Below are positions 50,566-63,270 of a stretch of DNA of 64,000 bases, in pieces. A model generated the notes under the pieces. It was not told the origin of the DNA and ran no database searches. It saw only the letters and a list, made by a program, of their open reading frames with translations. The DNA is from Salticus scenicus. Taxonomy: Eukaryota; Arthropoda; Arachnida; Araneae; Salticidae. Position 1 is the first letter of the stretch. Every line of letters starts with the position of its first letter. The position numbers and the translations under genes were made by a program. The DNA lies in the NCBI GenBank assembly GCA_963930645.1, contig OZ005654.1:36207763-36271762 (forward strand), written 5' to 3'.

Positions 50566-51062
50566 AAAAAGTTACATTGTTTTAAGTAATAACTGAAAAT
50601 TTACTTAATTTTTATTTATTACAGGATTATATGATTAAGGCATTTTAATGAAACATTGTGAACATAAAAATGCATTGCTATACAGCAATACCAGTGCTTC
50701 TAAGCAGCACGTGTGGCCTGATGGGGATTTCCTTAAGAATTCACTCCCGAGTGTCTGATCAAAGAATAGAATGAAGTTCTTCATTTAGAAAAAAAATATG
50801 GTAATCAACAATATAAGATTCCTCGAATTGTTTCTATTCCACGTGCTGAGACTACATGGGTGCTACTAAGTGAATATGGACTTTCTGAAACTATTAACAC
50901 TTTCGTATATTATATATATATAATAATGATTCATTAAGCGTAAGAAAAGCCAAGCAACAGATACAAGATCACTTAAACCACAAAGACCAATCACAATGGA
51001 AAAAAAAAAAAAAAAATATGTAGAAGCTCAGAAAGGTGAAACACATTACAAAAAGCATAGTA
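50566..51062. other. AT-rich spacer, nothing recognised
   Basis: No gene supported. A short AT repeat near 50913-50925 and an A tract at 51000-51016. Confidence 0.5.
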
Positions 51063-51210
51063 CACTGTCAAAAAAGTCTTGTTTGCTGCCAGAAATTTTC
51101 TGTAATTCAGAAAAATATGTTCTATCAACATAATTTTTCCGTTGATAGAATGTATTTTTCTGAATTACAGAAAATTTCTGGCAGCAAACAGGACTTTTTT
51201 TTTGACAGTG
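51063..51210. mobile_element. 148 bp Tc1/mariner-type MITE, near-perfect palindrome
   Basis: Inverted arms of ~69 bp start CACTGTCAAAAAAGTC and contain TTTGCTGCCAGAAATTTTCT. The 11-base centre is ATAATTTTTCC. TA lies on each side (51061-51062, 51211-51212). Confidence 0.93.
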
Positions 51211-51212
51211 TA

Positions 51213-53230
51213 CAACTTGATGAAGTAGTATGTGATATAAAAAATTTATACCGAATAAAGTGTGTTTCTTGCATTGCATATAATTGCCTTTTTTTCTACT
51301 GTAGCTAATGCATCAGTGTTATGTTTTCTTCATGAATAAAATTTTGGTAAGTCAAATTTTATCATCCTTTTATTTTTTCTTTTGCTTCTAATGTCAATAA
51401 TTTATTCACCTTTCAGCTCACTCACATGATGAATAAAACACTTTTTGACACAATGTACAATTGATCTTAAAAAATATTTTCAAAGAATTAATGTTGACTA
51501 TACGATCCATTAAGATTACAATTTACTATTTTATATTTTTTTATTGGATTCTATTTTAGTAATATCTCAATAATAAAATTTATTACAATAACTAATAAAT
51601 CCTGGTCCTCAAAAACATCACAACATTTAGGTACTAGTTTTTTTTTTCTTTCTGAACAAGCAATAATACCAAAGTTGCCAAGGGGATCATATACTAAAGC
51701 TGTAACGCAAAATGTTCTAGATATTATGAATTTCTTTCTATTCTAAAAAAAATTACTGAGTTTTAGCATAATATTTCATTTAAAAAACAAAAAGTATTAA
51801 ATATTATGTATTTCAATTTGACATTGAATATAAGAATTTCTATAATATTGTTCTGCTTTTGTCTTCTGCTATGCATTGTTAAATATTCCTATTCAGTGAA
51901 AGATAAAGCAGCGAATAGGTGGGTAAAACCAGCAGGGGGCAGAGCTCCCCTAGTTGTTCGGAAAAAAAGTTTTACGATGTACAAAGTACTATTTTATAAA
52001 CTACATTAGTAAATATTATAAAAAAAATAATGCATAAATAATATACAGTAAGGGTGCAGAAAATGTTCAGACCTCTGAAATTTCCCCAAAAATAACACAT
52101 CAACCTATCATCTGATTTTTTTTTTTGGGGGGGGGGGGATCTTTCTTTTGTCCAAATACTGAGGGAGATTTTTTTATGCTACTATATTACATTTTCTTTT
52201 CCCTTAACTACATCGAAATTTAATGTTGCTATTAATGTTCACCAGATGAAAAATTAAAAAATTTAAGGTAATTAGATTTATTAACTAACATAATTTTTAA
52301 GGTTATAATTCTTATATAATAGTACACAATTATACATAAATTAATGTACTTTGTTTTATTTCACTTTGCTGTCTATGAAAATTTAAAATACCTTTTTATT
52401 ACAGAATTATGAAATCAAGAATAAGACAAACATGCATGGACTATAATCATTTAATAAATACTTTTCTTTCTTCTGGATATTTTGTGTGTGTGTGTGGTTC
52501 GATTGGGAGGGGAGGAGGGGGAGGCAATTGCTGAATGCACAATCAAAACTCATAATTTAACTTCTGTAAATGAGGCTCAAAACATGCCAAAAAAAAAAAA
52601 AAAAGTCTTTCCTACTTTTCTTACCCCTTCTTTCCTCCCTGTTTTATCGGCTAAAGTAAACGAACACATCATTTCTCCCAGCGTCCAGTCATTAAAGTGT
52701 AATGTTTGTTTATTTATGTGAACTGGGTAATTTTCTTGTATCATTTTAGCTAGACTTGAAAAAAAAAAATTCTCTAGTTTAAATGAGTCACCAAATATTT
52801 ATCATCAAACTTCAAATACTTAATACTTTTTTTTTTTTTTTTTTTTGGGGGGGGGGGGGGGGGTTAATGGGTATTTAATGGGAATATACTTGTAACAGAA
52901 GAATACAGCTGTTAATTTGTAGTTTAATATTGGAAAGTTTGTTTTTTCAGTAATTTTTTTTAACTTCCGTTTTTATTTTATTCCAAGAGAATAAATATTC
53001 AAAATTTCCCCCCGAACATCGTTCGCGCGTTCGTACACATATTCTGTACCCCTGATATACAGATCATTAGAAATATAAAGAAAACTAAAATTATATCAAA
53101 CAGCTGTTTGAAAAAGAAAGGTTCACTGAACAAGCATTAAATTAGTGTTAAAATAATAAAGAAGTTTTCCCACCGTTTTTCAAAGTGAGTTCATAAATAT
53201 CTTATTTGTTTCAGCTTTTACAAATAGTTC
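51213..53230. other. AT-rich DNA with G tracts, no gene recognised
   Basis: Homopolymer G tracts at about 52128-52138 and 52847-52863 follow T tracts. No coding or terminal motif supported. Confidence 0.5.
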
Positions 53231-53244
53231 AACTTGATTTTTGA

Positions 53245-53910
53245 CAATTTGCCCCCCCCCCCCCCCCCCCCTGAAATTTTTTCTGGCGATGCCACTGCTT
53301 GTGAATATGGTTCATAATTTTTTTTAATCTATTCAAATTTTGGCTGCATTGGGACCAATTAACAATATGTGCACCCTTATCCAGAAAATATTTGAAAGTA
53401 GATGTTGCAGTGTGCACAGGAACATTTGGTTGGAGCACAAGATTGTGATCTACTTGTTGAAGAAAATTTTGTGCAAGCAGCTAGTGATAACCTGCAGCAA
53501 GCAAACGATTGTCCACAAATACTATTTTTCCTGAATATCTGAATTCAGTCCATAACCAAACAGAATTACCACCAGCTTACCTCTTGAAGAATATCTATCT
53601 CTCTATCACTAAGCGGATGATGCCAGTAATTTTCCCACCCATTTGAACTGTCCAAGTAGGAATTTTCTTCATCACTAAATATCACTCAATGTCAGCCTTA
53701 TTTCCAGGACATCATTTTCTGAAAATTTTCAATCACTTTTCTTTGTGCCTTTTTGTCATTTTCAGGGTCACATTTCTCTTCTAGTAAACTAAATTGCAAA
53801 ATTTCATTGCCAGTCTGTGGAGGATTTTTCAGTCTGTCCGAAGTAGATAAGTTTGTTTACAGATTTCAAGTAGTCCTTTGTTGGAGTGTCGTTTAAGGCT
53901 GTCCATTATG
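53245..53910 (-). pseudogene. Broken Tc1/mariner-type transposase
   Basis: Minus-strand pieces read FSDEENSYLDSSNGWENYWH, then SVWLWTEFRYSGKI, then LQPNVPVHTATSTFKYFLDK and VNWSQCSQNLN. These match the DDE domain of Tc1-like transposases: the SDE(K)..LD..DG...YYWH block, the G.SVM.WG.F block, Q.DNAP.HTA with the second Asp lost to Pro-Asn, and W...SPDLNP. Frameshifts and several stops lie between the pieces. It is clearly dead. A C tract and TGGCGATGCCACTG-type sequence lie beside its 3' side. Confidence 0.82.
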
Positions 53911-54344
53911 ATTTTTTAATGACAAAATGATTTGAATGTTATGATTAAAAAATTCAGTAATTATTATATACATTTTTACTGTGTGATTGAAATGCCATTT
54001 TCATTTAAATAAGTCTTATTTCTCTTGTAACTGTTATCTTTAGCTTTGCTGACAAATCAGTACTGGCAACATCTTTTTAAGATCAATAATAATAAAAATT
54101 CTTAATTTTTTTAAAATTGAATTTTCAAGTCATGGTTGAGAATAGTGGTCTACAAAAGGTTTAATAATTTGTTGTGCGTGTTATTATTATTATTTCTATG
54201 CTATATTAATGACATCAATGAGAAAATGTGTGTTAAACATTGAAATACTTACACTACACTATCACATATAGAAAATCCTTACTATCAAGTCTCAGACTAA
54301 TGCAAACACAATGTAAAGTGATATTTGATAAATTTTTGTCAATA

Positions 54345-54690
54345 TTCAGGATTGCTACACAATTCAGGAGAAAAAATTCCCTGAGTTTTCTCTGTCTCTT
54401 TTAGAAGTAAAATAGATGGCATGCAATCATGCAGCATTAGAATCTAACATGTTTACAAGTCAATTGAACACATTTAGGGTTTATTAATTTTATTGAATTA
54501 CTATAAACGTTGAAAAACATAATTGATTCATTATAAAGCACTAAAATTTTGAAAAATATTTTATTATAAAAAAAATTTCCAATGTTTTTTCAAAAAATTT
54601 CAAAATTCCCTGTTTTTGCTACAAATTCCCCGAGTTTTCCCTGTTTTTTAATAGATTTTCAAATTCCTTGAGTTTTTGAGCAAGCCATAT
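54345..54690. mobile_element. MITE of the CAGGGAAT family, copy 3
   Basis: Contains AATTCCCTGAGTTTTCTCTG and AAATTCCCCGAGTTTTCCCT. Diverged relative of 35258 and 40086; ends not fixed. Confidence 0.55.
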
Positions 54691-54868
54691 ATTTTCTGTT
54701 AATTGACAACTTTTATATTTTTAGTTGATTTTATTAGATTTGAAAATTAATGAACATCAAATTTTTTTTCCAAAATTCATTTATATTTTTTTATTATCAA
54801 CAAATTTCGCTCCCTCTCCCCCATGGGAAAATTTAGTCTTTATCCAAAAATAAATTCAAAAACTGGCG

Positions 54869-55943
54869 TACAGACAATAGCAAGAAATTAAAACTTCTTC
54901 ACACACCATAAATTTTAAATCAGCACAACCGGTTTCGACATTCACACACCACAAAAAGAGGAGGGAGGAAAGGAGTAAACAATTATTATTATTATTTATT
55001 TTTATTTTTTTTTTTTTAATTTCAATAATATTAAACTAATAAGTAAATTTAATAAAATTTATCCATTAATTATTATAATTAGAATGATTTTATTGTTATA
55101 AACATAATGAAGGAAATTAATTGAATTAAACAATTTTTTCGAGGCTGTAGACAGCTAAGTGGAATAAGATTTTTCATTGACAATTTTATCACGATTAAGG
55201 TAAATAGCTAAATTTCCTAAAAAATCCAGTTCGGAAACGCGTTTGGCATGAAAGATAATTTTGGCACTCTTAAAATTAAAACTATGACCAAATTTCAAAT
55301 TCTAAATCTTCTATTTGTGAAGCACAGTTGGGAATTTGATCATAGTTTTAATTTAAGAGTGCCAAAATTACTTTCATGCCAAACGCGTTTCCGAACTGGA
55401 TTTTTTGGAAAATTTAGCTATTTACCTTAATCGTGATAAAATTGTCAATGAAAAATCTGATTCCACTTTGCTGTCTACAGCCTGGAAAAATTTGTTTAAT
55501 TCAATTAAATAATTTCCTTCATTATGTTTATAACATCATATTAGTTATAATAAAATAATTCTAATTATAATAATTAATGGATAAATTTTATTAAATTTAC
55601 TTATTAGTTTAATATTATTGAAATTAAAAAAAAAAAAAAATAATAATAATAATAATAATAATTGTTTACTCCTTTCCTCCCTCCTCTTTTTGTGGTGTGT
55701 GAATGTGTGTTCCTCTCTGATTGGTCCTGCCCTGCATGTTGCTTCCTATTGGTTGCTTGTGTTGCTCCTCCCCCTCTGGATTTTGTCCAGCTTTCAGTCT
55801 TGCTTTTGCCTCCAAGGCTGTTGCACGTGTTTGCACCTGATGAAGAAACGCTACATCCTTTCGAAACCGGTTGTGCTGATTTAAAATTTATGGTGTGTGA
55901 AGAAGTTTTAATTTCTTGCTCCTTTATCCAATTGTCTGTTCTA
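54869..55943. repeat. Large imperfect palindrome, possibly Penelope-related
   Basis: The left arm 54869-55291 and right arm 55331-55943 are inverted copies around a ~38 bp centre; about 380 bp next to the centre are nearly identical. The left arm lacks ~155 bp present on the right at about 55706-55862. Both outer parts carry the AACCGGTTGTGCTGATTTAA sequence, in the right arm preceded by CTGATGAAGAAACG and TTTCGA. The CTGA(T)GAAGA..TCGAAAC signature resembles sequences downstream of the endonuclease in Penelope-like elements, but no protein is encoded here. An AAT microsatellite occurs in both arms. Confidence 0.85.
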
Positions 55944-56498
55944 GTCATGGGCTGCCACTGTTTGTGCATATGCCCACACATGAGGTGTGGAAACTGAAAT
56001 TCTTACCAGCCATCAATATATGGTTGAAAATTTACAATAGAACTATATTTGTGTGCACTTGATGCACCCAGCAGAGAATAGAATTGGTAAATTAGTTCAC
56101 AGGGTTACACAAAATAATTTCAATATTCAAAATTTTTTTAATATATGGAGAATAGGGCAAAATTCTGCATACTCATATATTATGAGGTTTATTTTCATTG
56201 TAAAAATGCTGGATAAGTTATTTATGATACTGGCAAGATCATCATTTACTATAAGGTTCTATTTTAGAGATTTTATAATGTATTCAAAAATTGTAATTTC
56301 CTCAACATAATAGAATAGGGAAATGTAGTAAACTCCTGATGCTACTGAATATCCGTGTGTGCAGGAAAAGGACAAGATTAATAAAGCACAAGAGCAAGAA
56401 AAAGTATTTTCTCAACAAGAACAAATGATTTCTTGTTTAATAAAATGAATAAATATAAAGAACTTTCCTTTTTTTTGCATAGTACTAATTCATTTAGT

Positions 56499-56708
56499 CA
56501 GGAGTCACACTCTTGGCCCTTTTTGCAGGACACTTTCAAGAATGAGAAATTTTTACTTTTATGCTACCACTATTTTCATACAGAAATTATCGTATTTTTA
56601 TAATAAGTCATGATTAAAAAGGATAGAGATTATTGTATAAAAATAGTGGTAGTAAAAATTTCTCATCCCTGAAAGTGTCCTGAAAAAGGGACAGAGTTAT
56701 AACTCCTG
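56499..56708. mobile_element. 210 bp MITE, TSD ATTTAGT
   Basis: Ends CAGGAGT and ACTCCTG; arms of ~70 bp sharing CCCTTTTTGCAGGACACTTTC and TGAGAAATTTTTAC, then CTACCACTATTTT. The flanks ATTTAGT at 56492-56498 and 56709-56715 are direct repeats of 7 bp. Confidence 0.88.
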
Positions 56709-57421
56709 ATTTAGTGCATAAATTTGCTTACACTGACTTTGGCTTCATCATAAGTATACTCTTTTGCTTATTGTTTTTATATCCATTAGCACACTTGCCA
56801 ACTTTCTAATTTATTTTGTAAAATTGTTTCTACCTGTATTTATTCAAACCACTTTTTTCATACAATAATTTCCCCTAATATTTAATTACGATTAAATTAG
56901 AAAAAAATTACTCTTGAAAAAAAAAAAAAAAATAGTAGTTTGAAAAAATGGCAGGTAACTGTGTTACAGAATAAATTAAAAAATTGATAAGTCTGCTTGA
57001 GTACAGAAGATACAAATATTTTTATTGCACTGTGAAATTTTCACTGTTTGTATTATGTTTTATACGAAATATAATCAAGTTTTTGAGAAAGAATATTTTC
57101 TAATTCATTTGCTTTGCAGTTCATCCACAATTTGCATTTATCTGCAGAACCTGAGCCACTTAATTCTGCAAAAAAAAAAAAAAAAAGTTTTCTGTATTTC
57201 ACTTAAACTTACATCATAGAATTGGAAATACTATGGAATTGCATTGAAACTGATCCTGATAAATTAAACAACAAATAAGAATAGGGTACATGTATCGAAG
57301 TAGAGTTAGGGTAATCTAGTGAGTGGGGTTATATCATTCTGCAACCATGCCAAATGATCAGTAAACTTTATCTTAAAACAAATGTAATATGACCCAATTT
57401 TTATACAAAAGCAAAGGATTA

Positions 57422-57698
57422 ACATAAAAATATAAATAACTACCTTACATTATAATCCTTTTTTAATTGTGCATATATATTTAGAGCTCCATTGCATACG
57501 TCATCAGTGCATGTTTTGATTCTGCCTTGTCTAGATTGTTTTCATCTCCTTTTTTCCCCCCATTGAGCTCGGTCTCATGTCTCTTCATCTTTAATATATG
57601 TTGCCATTCCGATGGAATTATGTTGCGCTGGCACTCGAAATATATAAATATGCACAATTAAAAAGGATGGTAATGTAAGGCAGTTATTTATATTTTTA
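57422..57698. repeat. Inverted repeat pair, Penelope-like tail
   Basis: The arms 57422-57486 and 57639-57698 share, inverted, TAAAAATATAAATAACT.CC and TTAATTGTGCATAT. The outward-reading order CGAAATATAT, then AAAAGGAT, then TAAGGCAGTTAT resembles the tail of the Penelope-like copies at 62.7-63.8 kb. Confidence 0.7.
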
Positions 57699-58299
57699 AA
57701 TGTAATATGACCTATAGCAGAGTCCACCTATGGCAACTAGTAGTTGTATTCATTGATGTTATTCGGACAGTCGATGCAATATCAAACAATCATTTTATAT
57801 CAATATTAAAAATTAGTCATTTATATAATAAACCACCCTACTACATTCAGAAAAAGATATAAATTAATGCAGGCTCTCAACCAACTATATTTGCAACGTA
57901 TATGAATCAATAACAGACCAAGCAGAATGTCTGCCCATGCAAAGTGCATTTCAATTAAGTATGAAATATCTCAATAAGTATGATTGGTTCACAGGAATGT
58001 AACTAGTGCATGTAATGGGATGAATTGAAGAGGGTGTTTTATAATCTGGAGATAAACATAGATACTGGTTTGGATTGAGGACATGGACAAAGTAACACAG
58101 AAGCTTTATATCAAAGAAGCTTTTGATAAATGAGATATTTGACAGTGCATTTATTTTGAGGCATTTTTTCAGAAATTTTGATATGAGAAAAAGAATATAC
58201 TAATGAAATAAAATTAAAATGTCACAATGACTATGTATAAAAAATATCAGAAATTTAATGAAATATTAGTATTCAAATCAGTTCTGTTCATCATGTGTA

Positions 58300-58434
58300 C
58301 AGTCAGCAGAGGGAAAAAAAAAAAACTATGCTATACAGTTATCAACTAGACGTATTACAAACTGATTAGATTGGACGATTTGCAACAAAATTAGTTGTAG
58401 GGTATTTTTTTTTTTTAAATCTTTCCTGCTGACT
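58300..58434. mobile_element. 135 bp Tc1/mariner-type MITE
   Basis: Ends CAGTCAGCAG and CTGCTGACTG with TA outside both (58298-58299, 58435-58436). Poly-A and poly-T runs lie just inside. Confidence 0.85.
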
Positions 58435-58436
58435 GT

Positions 58437-61400
58437 ATGTGTCTACACAATGAATAGCTGCTGCTACCTTTTTATTTAATCCAGCAAATAGTCCATGATT
58501 CATGAATGATAAAATTCTTTGGCATTTGATAGTGAAAAGCTAAACTATCATGAGTGGTAAACATCAGTTCTGCACAGTTTAAATTTGCTTGAAAATTCCA
58601 CGTTTAAATTTTAATTCCCCTTTTTCCAGTGCCACTAAATTCTCTACCATTTCCCAAAAGCCTGGCAAGTTGACATATACACTTCAAACCTCATTAACAT
58701 GAAACACAAGGGGAATAAAAAATTTGTTCATGTTATCATTACTTCATGCTATCAGTAACAGTTCATGTTAAAAGTAATTCATGTTAACAAGATTTGACTG
58801 TATAAAATTTTTAACAAATTAAATTTTCAGGTCGAGCATAGCTTAAAAGAAGCTGTATTTTTATTCTAGAAAAATATTCATAATTTTTATGCAATGCATA
58901 AAAACATACTTTTGTTAGAGAAATTTTAAAATAAACAAAATCTAAAAATGGTACAACAGATAAAAAAATTTGTTTCTGTAATATTTTAAAGTATTAAAAG
59001 TATCAGTTTAAGAATAATTACAGCAGCTGTAAGCTTCCACATCTTGCAGGTCAAATTACAAAAACAACAAAACTACAATTTATTGGTTTATTTATTCATT
59101 ACATCTGTATTGAAATTATTTTTAAATACATACTAATGCTTGATAAAACAACCAATTGAAAAATAAATAATTTAATAGTTTATATATATACAATGCATAT
59201 AATAAAAGTTTAAAAATAGCTTCACATGACATGATTGTTTGAATTATGTATATGGATGAAATAGGAACAGCCAGATATTCATCCCCAATCGTAAGAAATG
59301 ATACCATGCACTATATCTGTATATCAACTAAAAGTTGTGAGAATCCAGCATCAGTGCAAAATTACATAAATAAATCATTTTTGCCAAAAAAGCAGTTTTT
59401 TATTATTATTATTTATTTGTTTGTTATTAATAAAATATATATCATAGCATTTAAAAGCATAAGCAAACCTAAAACTTACTTTAAGAACTATATATAAAAT
59501 ACGTAAATTGTTTATAATTTGAATTAAAAAAACTGGCATTCCATTTCTACTAAGATATAATACAGTGAAAAAAGTTACAGAAGTTTAGATGTCAAAATTG
59601 AAGTATTAAAATGTCATACAATGAAAGAATAAACTTTTTCAGACCTCATGAAGAAATATAAACTAGGCTGATGTCGATAATTTCTGAAATACTCATATAA
59701 TACAATGAAAATATGAATTTTTGTATTAATTTATATCTGTATTTTTCAAAATAAAAATGGGTGTAAAATAATAACAAAATTAGAGAGATTAAAAGATTAA
59801 AAAACTAAAATTACTTTGCATTTTGAACATTAAACAAATGTCAATAACAGCTTTTTTAAAATTCAATCCTAAATATTTTAAAAAAAATATTCGATTTCAC
59901 TTTTACAACTAGTTTGCTTGAATTGGCAAGATTATTTACCACCTCACCCATTTTTCATGGTGTGATTTATTATAATTTCTTCATCAATATTCCTCATAAA
60001 GAAGGGGGGAAAGGAAATGCAATTTAAGAAACAAAAAGATCACTAGGTTAAAAACATACAGACAAAAAATAATATACAATAAAATTCTCAAGAAGAAAAA
60101 AGAAAGACAACTTTAAAAAAAGACATATTTAGGAGCATACCAATTACCTTACTCTCGACGACAGCCGAAGCCCATGTTATTCTATGGGAAAATTTGTCTA
60201 CACATTGTTTTTCACAACTGCTTAATTAGTTCTTGTTTTCAAAAACTTATTTTTTTAATTCTGAATATTTCATCATTTACTACCATTCAATTTGTTCTTG
60301 TTCTCCAAAATTTTATTTCAATTTTTTAATATTTCAATTTAAAACTGTTGAAATTATTTCAATTCGAAGCAATTTGAAAAAACAAAAAATGGACTCAATG
60401 CATTTTTAAGATTTAAACTACAAAATAATATTTTCAGAATTAAAATAATTTTTTGAAACAAGAACAAATTGAACGATAGTAAATTTTGAGAGTGTGAAAA
60501 TGCAACATACATAGTAGATAATGAATCATTTCGTAAACAAATCTGCTCTGTGAAAAAAAAGGTAGACTTTGGCTGTTGGTGAAGATAGGAATTGTGTGCT
60601 CTTAAAAAGAAACAGAAAACCACAAAACAATCAAATGCATGAATTGGAAATGTTACAAATTTATGAAAATAGGTGTACAAAATGAACTAGCTACAATATA
60701 AGAGTCAAAATCTGGATATATATATATGTATATAATTTCAAACAGTTCACATTGTTTACAAACAGGAAGAAACTATTGCTGACTGAGGGGGGGGGAGAGA
60801 ATTCACTGTTGTTGTCTTTTACCCCTAATAAAATAAACAAATAAAAACATGACATTAATTAATGTGACCCAAACAAAATCTTAATTTAATTTCATAAAAA
60901 ATATTTTAATTTATTAATGATTTTAAATAATAATAAAATGCATATATATATAATAGGATAAAAAAGAGGTAAGAATTAAATTAGTATTTTTATATCTTAA
61001 ATTAATATTGCAAATGAATTAAAGGAAATCTCAAATGTATAAAAAATAAAAAAACTGAAATTCATAATCGCAATCATTCAAAAAGGAATAAACAAGTTAA
61101 TTAATAATCTAAATTGAATGAGGATTTTGATAACTGAATATTCCATAAATAAGTTTAATGATGTTTAGAGATGAGATTTAAGATTTATGACTGTAATTGT
61201 GTAAAATTAGGGTTTGATTACTTATGTCAGATACAAAGCTATAAATATTCTCTTTTATAACTTGCTGATTATCGATGTCACTTTGTCTAGCAATCATGTA
61301 ATCATGGCCAATAAGAAACAAAGAAGTATTGAGTCATTAATTAATGTAACCAATAAAGAAATACAGGAGGAAATTTAATTTATGCCAGAAATACACCAAA

Positions 61401-61865
61401 ATTAGGAGTAAAAAGATGAAACACGCCAAAATTAGGCTCTCCTTGAACTATCTTCAGCTAGCAAAAAACGAATTCTATGCCGGCCACTGGACCAAAGCTG
61501 AGAAGAATGTCACGGCGAGTTCAGTAACTGCGTCAAATGGAACCCAAATCGAACTCTGTGTTTTGCAGAATCGGAACTTTCCATTGTCTTCTGTTAAGTC
61601 CACATGATTTGGGATTATAATAAAGTTATGCATCACAATATTATGAGTGTTTCTTGAGACCAGACTGCTATTGACTGCCCCAGAAACGGTGATCACCTCA
61701 TTTTTATTACACATACATATATATTTAATAATTAGAAATTAAGAGTAGTGAATGGTGTAAAACTATGACATCTAACTTAGAATGATTTATTATAATTATT
61801 TATGATTTAACTTTTCAATTGCGATTTCAAAGTAAATTCTTAAAAAGGTATCCAAGAATATACAC
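58437..61865. other. AT-rich DNA without recognisable genes
   Basis: A weak inverted pair with GTTCTTGTTT..AAAC/AAGAAC motifs lies at 60220-60305 and 60430-60480. Short open frames, including those at 61416-61607, have no motif. Nothing further supported. Confidence 0.5.
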
Positions 61866-62271
61866 CTATAGTCCGTTCAAGTTAAAGTGATACCCAAAGT
61901 AAACAAATGGGTTACAAAGGTATACCACATTTGTGTCTTTCTCGCGGAAATGGCAACTTTTGTTATTCATGAAAAGAATGTGTTAAGATTTATCCATTAA
62001 CCAACTCCCCCTTCAAATGTTAAAAGATAAAACTACCCCCACCACTTCTTTCTGTATTTTGGAGTTTATTACAAAAACTTGTACCTTACAAGATGTACAA
62101 CAATGAAAGACCCATTAAAGTAAGAAAAAGTGTTAAGATAACAAAAGAAAAGGTGGGAAAATTCTAACAAAAGAAGGGGAGAAATGAGTGACCTTGGCTA
62201 GCGCCAACAGTGACAGTGACACATGTGGTTTTGTTTATTTTCGGTATCAGTTTAAGTTGAACAGACTATAG
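61866..62271. mobile_element. ~406 bp MITE with CTATAGTC ends
   Basis: Left CTATAGTCCGTTCAAGTTAA and, inverted, right CTATAGTCTGTTCAACTTAA, both continuing into TGATACC and AAACAAA. No coding capacity. TSD not certain (possibly TA). Confidence 0.85.
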
Positions 62272-62322
62272 GCTGGTTATCAGTGAGCTTCGACATCATC
62301 CAAATACCATGTTAACTTATAG

Positions 62323-62618
62323 TGAAAATAATCCCTATTATTCATTAAATAATGCATAAATACTGTTTTCACATTCAGAAAATTCATGACCATTAAATTT
62401 TGTTTTCCAAAAACTGATTTTTTAAACTTTTAATTATTTTATTTTCAAGCAGTAAAATGTGAAATTCTGTATTTTATAACTTCAAAACAAATTTGAAAAA
62501 GTCAAAATAATAATAAGTAAATAAAGAAAGATATAATTCAACAGTCAAGAATTTTCTGAATGTAAAATCTGATTTAAAAATATGCATTATTTAATGAATA
62601 ATAGGGATTATTTTCTCA
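62323..62618. repeat. Fold-back with ~70 bp arms
   Basis: Arms at 62323-62395 and 62545-62618 share, inverted, GAAAATAATCCCTATTATTC, ATTAAATAATGCAT and ACATTCAGAAAATTC. Confidence 0.88.
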
Positions 62619-62656
62619 ATAAGTAAATAATAAGATTGGTGTAATATTAAAGGATT

Positions 62657-63270
62657 ATCGTTTACAATTTAAATACCTTATATTTATCCTTTTCATAAAA
62701 ATAAATATATTTTGGCATGCTTATCGCAGCCCTCTTCAGCATTGAAATGACGACTACACTTTGCCGACACCTCTAAAGTAAACATTCCTCCCTTGCAGTC
62801 GTTCCAACTTCACTTCATTTCTTGATTTTTAATAGCTGTTGCCAATCTTCAAGAATTAAGCTGTGTTCATGGTCGTTAAAAGGAAAAGTGGTTAGGATTC
62901 CTATGGCTTCGCGCTTTAAAGCAAATTTGTGATTGTTATGGGGGCAATTTTTTGAATATTAATGGTGTTAATTGTTATTGGTGGTAGAAAGCGCAGTAGA
63001 AAATTTATTAAACTTAAGATCTGATATATGTTCATTTTCACGTACTTTTATGGGTCTTTTAGTCATTCCTATGTAGCAAGCTTGTGATTTGTCCTCAAAG
63101 TTAAAGTATATTTTGTAAATGCCAGAAGTGTCTTTAAACGTCAAAGAACTAAAACCAATGTCACTACTGCTATTCCTTTCTGAAACGGGGCCACCAGCAA
63201 AATAAAATACGAAGCCGCCAAACATAATATAAATATTCCAATTAAACCCAACAAAAATGTTTTCCAACAC
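62657..63270 (-). pseudogene. Penelope-like element 3' part with GIY-YIG endonuclease (copy 1)
   Basis: The minus-strand frame 63270-62968 (100 residues) contains TSGIYKIYF and CYIGMTKRPIKVRENEH, the GIY and YIG motifs with the following Arg and Glu of GIY-YIG nucleases. This domain sits at the C terminus of Penelope-like reverse transcriptases. The frame then runs into a shift, though the matching downstream sequence continues to a tail ending near 62657 (GAAGAGGGCTG, GCATGCC, AAATATAT). The reverse transcriptase is absent. The copy faces a second copy head-to-head. Confidence 0.85.

Noticed and set aside
60220..60480. Weak inverted repeat in AT-rich DNA
   Set aside because: Similarity is patchy and could be chance in such biased sequence.
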